Of a DNA stretch of 64,000 nucleotides, positions 62,890 to 64,000 are shown in pieces (the first letter of the stretch is position 1; each line of letters starts with the position of its first letter). A model generated the notes under the pieces. That model searched no databases, was not told the origin of the DNA, and saw only the letters and a list, made by a program, of their open reading frames with translations. Origin of the DNA: Climacteris rufus (taxonomy: Eukaryota > Chordata > Aves > Passeriformes > Climacteridae); contig VZRZ01001139.1 in assembly GCA_013398175.1 (NCBI GenBank), positions 122,794 through 186,793 on the forward strand. The letters run 5' to 3'. Made by a program: the position numbers and the translations under genes.

Positions 62890-63818
62890 TTCTACAAGGA
62901 TGTGACTCAGCTGGTTAATGAGGGTAGAGCAATGGATATTGAATACTTGGACTTCAGTAAGGCCTGTCCCTCATAGACAAGCTGTTCAAGTATGGGCTGG
63001 ATGAGGAGAGAGTGAAGTGATTGAATACTACCGGAATGTCTGAGTCCAGAGGGTGGTGGCACAACGACTAGCTGGAGACCAGTGACTAGTGGTGTATCCA
63101 GGGGTCAGTGCTGGGTTCAATCCTGTTTAGCATCTTCATCATGGGCCTGCTGATGACACAGAGCTGAAAAGAAAAGATGATAAGCTGGAGAGTCATGCTC
63201 TGTCCAGAGGGACCTTGACAGGCTAGAGAAATGGGCTGAAAGGAACCTCATGTAATTCAACCAGGAGAAGTGTGAAGTTCTGCACCTGGGGGAAACAATG
63301 TCAGGCACCTACAAATTCTGAAGGATTCAGCTTCACAGGAAAGGTACTGGGGGTCTTGGTGGACACCAGATTGCACATGAGCCAGCAGTATACCTTACCA
63401 GAAAAAAGGTGAAAGATATGTTGGGCTGCATTAAAAAAAGTGTTGTCAGCAGGTTGAGAGTAGTGATCCTTCCCCTCTACTGAGCACTGGTGAGGCCACA
63501 CCTGGAGTTTTGTGTCCAGTTCTTGGTTCCCCAGTACAAGACAGACATGGACATACTGGAAAGAGTCCAACAAAAGCGCACAAAGATGATGAAGGGGCTG
63601 GACCATCTTTCCTATGAGGAAAGACTGAGAGAGCTGGAACAGTTTAGACTGGAGAAGAGAAGCTTCAGAGGGGAACTCATTATTATACACAGATAACCTG
63701 ATGGAAGGATGCAAAGAGGACAAAGCTAAGCTCTTTTCAGTGCTGCCCAGCAACACGACAACAGGCAATGGACACAAATTACAAATACACAGGATGTTCC
63801 CACTGAACATCAGGAAAT
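62890..63818 (+). mobile_element. CR1 LINE, RT C-terminal half, defective
   Basis: Frames read LVNEGRAMDIEYLDFSKA (about 62920-62970), then the segment around the active site, where a deletion leaves only ADDTEL (about 63148-63165). The C-terminal part then reads VRPHLEFCVQF, VPQYKTDMDILERVQQKRTKMMKGLDHLSYEERLRELEQFRLEKRSFRGEL (63490-63690). Homology fades after the NIRK-like end near 63818; the 3' untranslated end and octamer tail are missing. This copy is of a different subtype from those at 20992, 51902 and 56272. Confidence 0.88.
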
Positions 63819-64000
63819 GACATGGCTAGGAGTGGGTTTAAATGCTGTGGACAGCTCACAGCATGGACTGGAAAGCAGCACCCACTGGTGCTGCTACCAG
63901 CTCCTCTTCACAGGAGTACGGCAGCACTAAGAGCAGGGGCATTGGAGCGGCAGTTCCACACCTCGTGGTATGAGCATGGCGGAGACAAATGTGGCAGTGT
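63819..64000. other. GC-richer unassigned right edge
   Basis: The last ~180 bases are GC-richer than the AT-rich background and are not recognised as CR1. A small inverted motif, AGCAGCACCCACTGGTGCTGCT, lies at about 63872-63893. The stretch continues beyond the window. Confidence 0.4.

Noticed and set aside
63301..63810. 169-codon minus-strand open frame
   Set aside because: It is the antisense of the CR1 reverse transcriptase C-terminus at 62890-63818.
1..64000. Bacterial-type systems, CRISPR arrays, tRNA or rRNA genes
   Set aside because: No direct-repeat arrays with unique spacers, no operons and no recognisable tRNA boxes or rRNA segments; the DNA is avian nuclear.

Overview
The window is eukaryotic and almost certainly avian. 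It holds at least eleven pieces of CR1-type LINE retrotransposons. Several end in the tandem 8-bp tail (ATTCTATG-like) diagnostic of CR1. It also holds several solo LTRs of bird endogenous retrovirus families. Base composition is AT-rich. No rRNA, tRNA, operon, CRISPR array or complete protein gene was seen. The LTR repertoire suggests a neoavian, perhaps passerine, bird; that last step is inference from recalled repeat families.

Layout. 1-1794: plain AT-rich DNA. 1795-3482: a long minus-strand LTR. 4788-4920: a CR1 tail. 5125-5407 and 10064-10276: two weak candidate coding exons, the only gene-like sequences, with a TATTAC-type microsatellite beside the first. 6905-8785: a long but broken plus-strand CR1 that keeps the reverse transcriptase FADD box. 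13486-15790: a second plus-strand CR1, split by an LTR (13626-14901, 5-bp target duplication GTACT) that contains a 456-base assembly gap. 16866-16978: short minus-strand CR1. 20411-20800: an older L3/CR1-like remnant. 20992-21612: minus-strand CR1. 22368-22941: minus-strand LTR. 25017-26334: minus-strand CR1 covering the endonuclease-to-RT part. 27236-28239: LTR-like sequence with internal duplications. 28240-39851: 11.6 kb with no recognised element. 39852-40430: minus-strand LTR with perfect 5-bp target duplication CCAGG. 40431-51901: 11.5 kb of mostly unique DNA. 51902-52382, 52899-52993 and 56272-57285: three CR1 pieces, the first and last facing each other. 62890-63818: plus-strand CR1 near the right edge.

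The genes do not form a system. This is a gene desert or a very large intron with layered retrotransposon debris. The most useful observations are the nested LTR-in-CR1 insertion, the relatedness of the LTRs at 1795-3482 and 13626-14901, the antisense frame shared by three CR1 tails, the two candidate exons, and a few unexplained GC-rich or duplicated stretches. I found no convincing sign of a new biological system.
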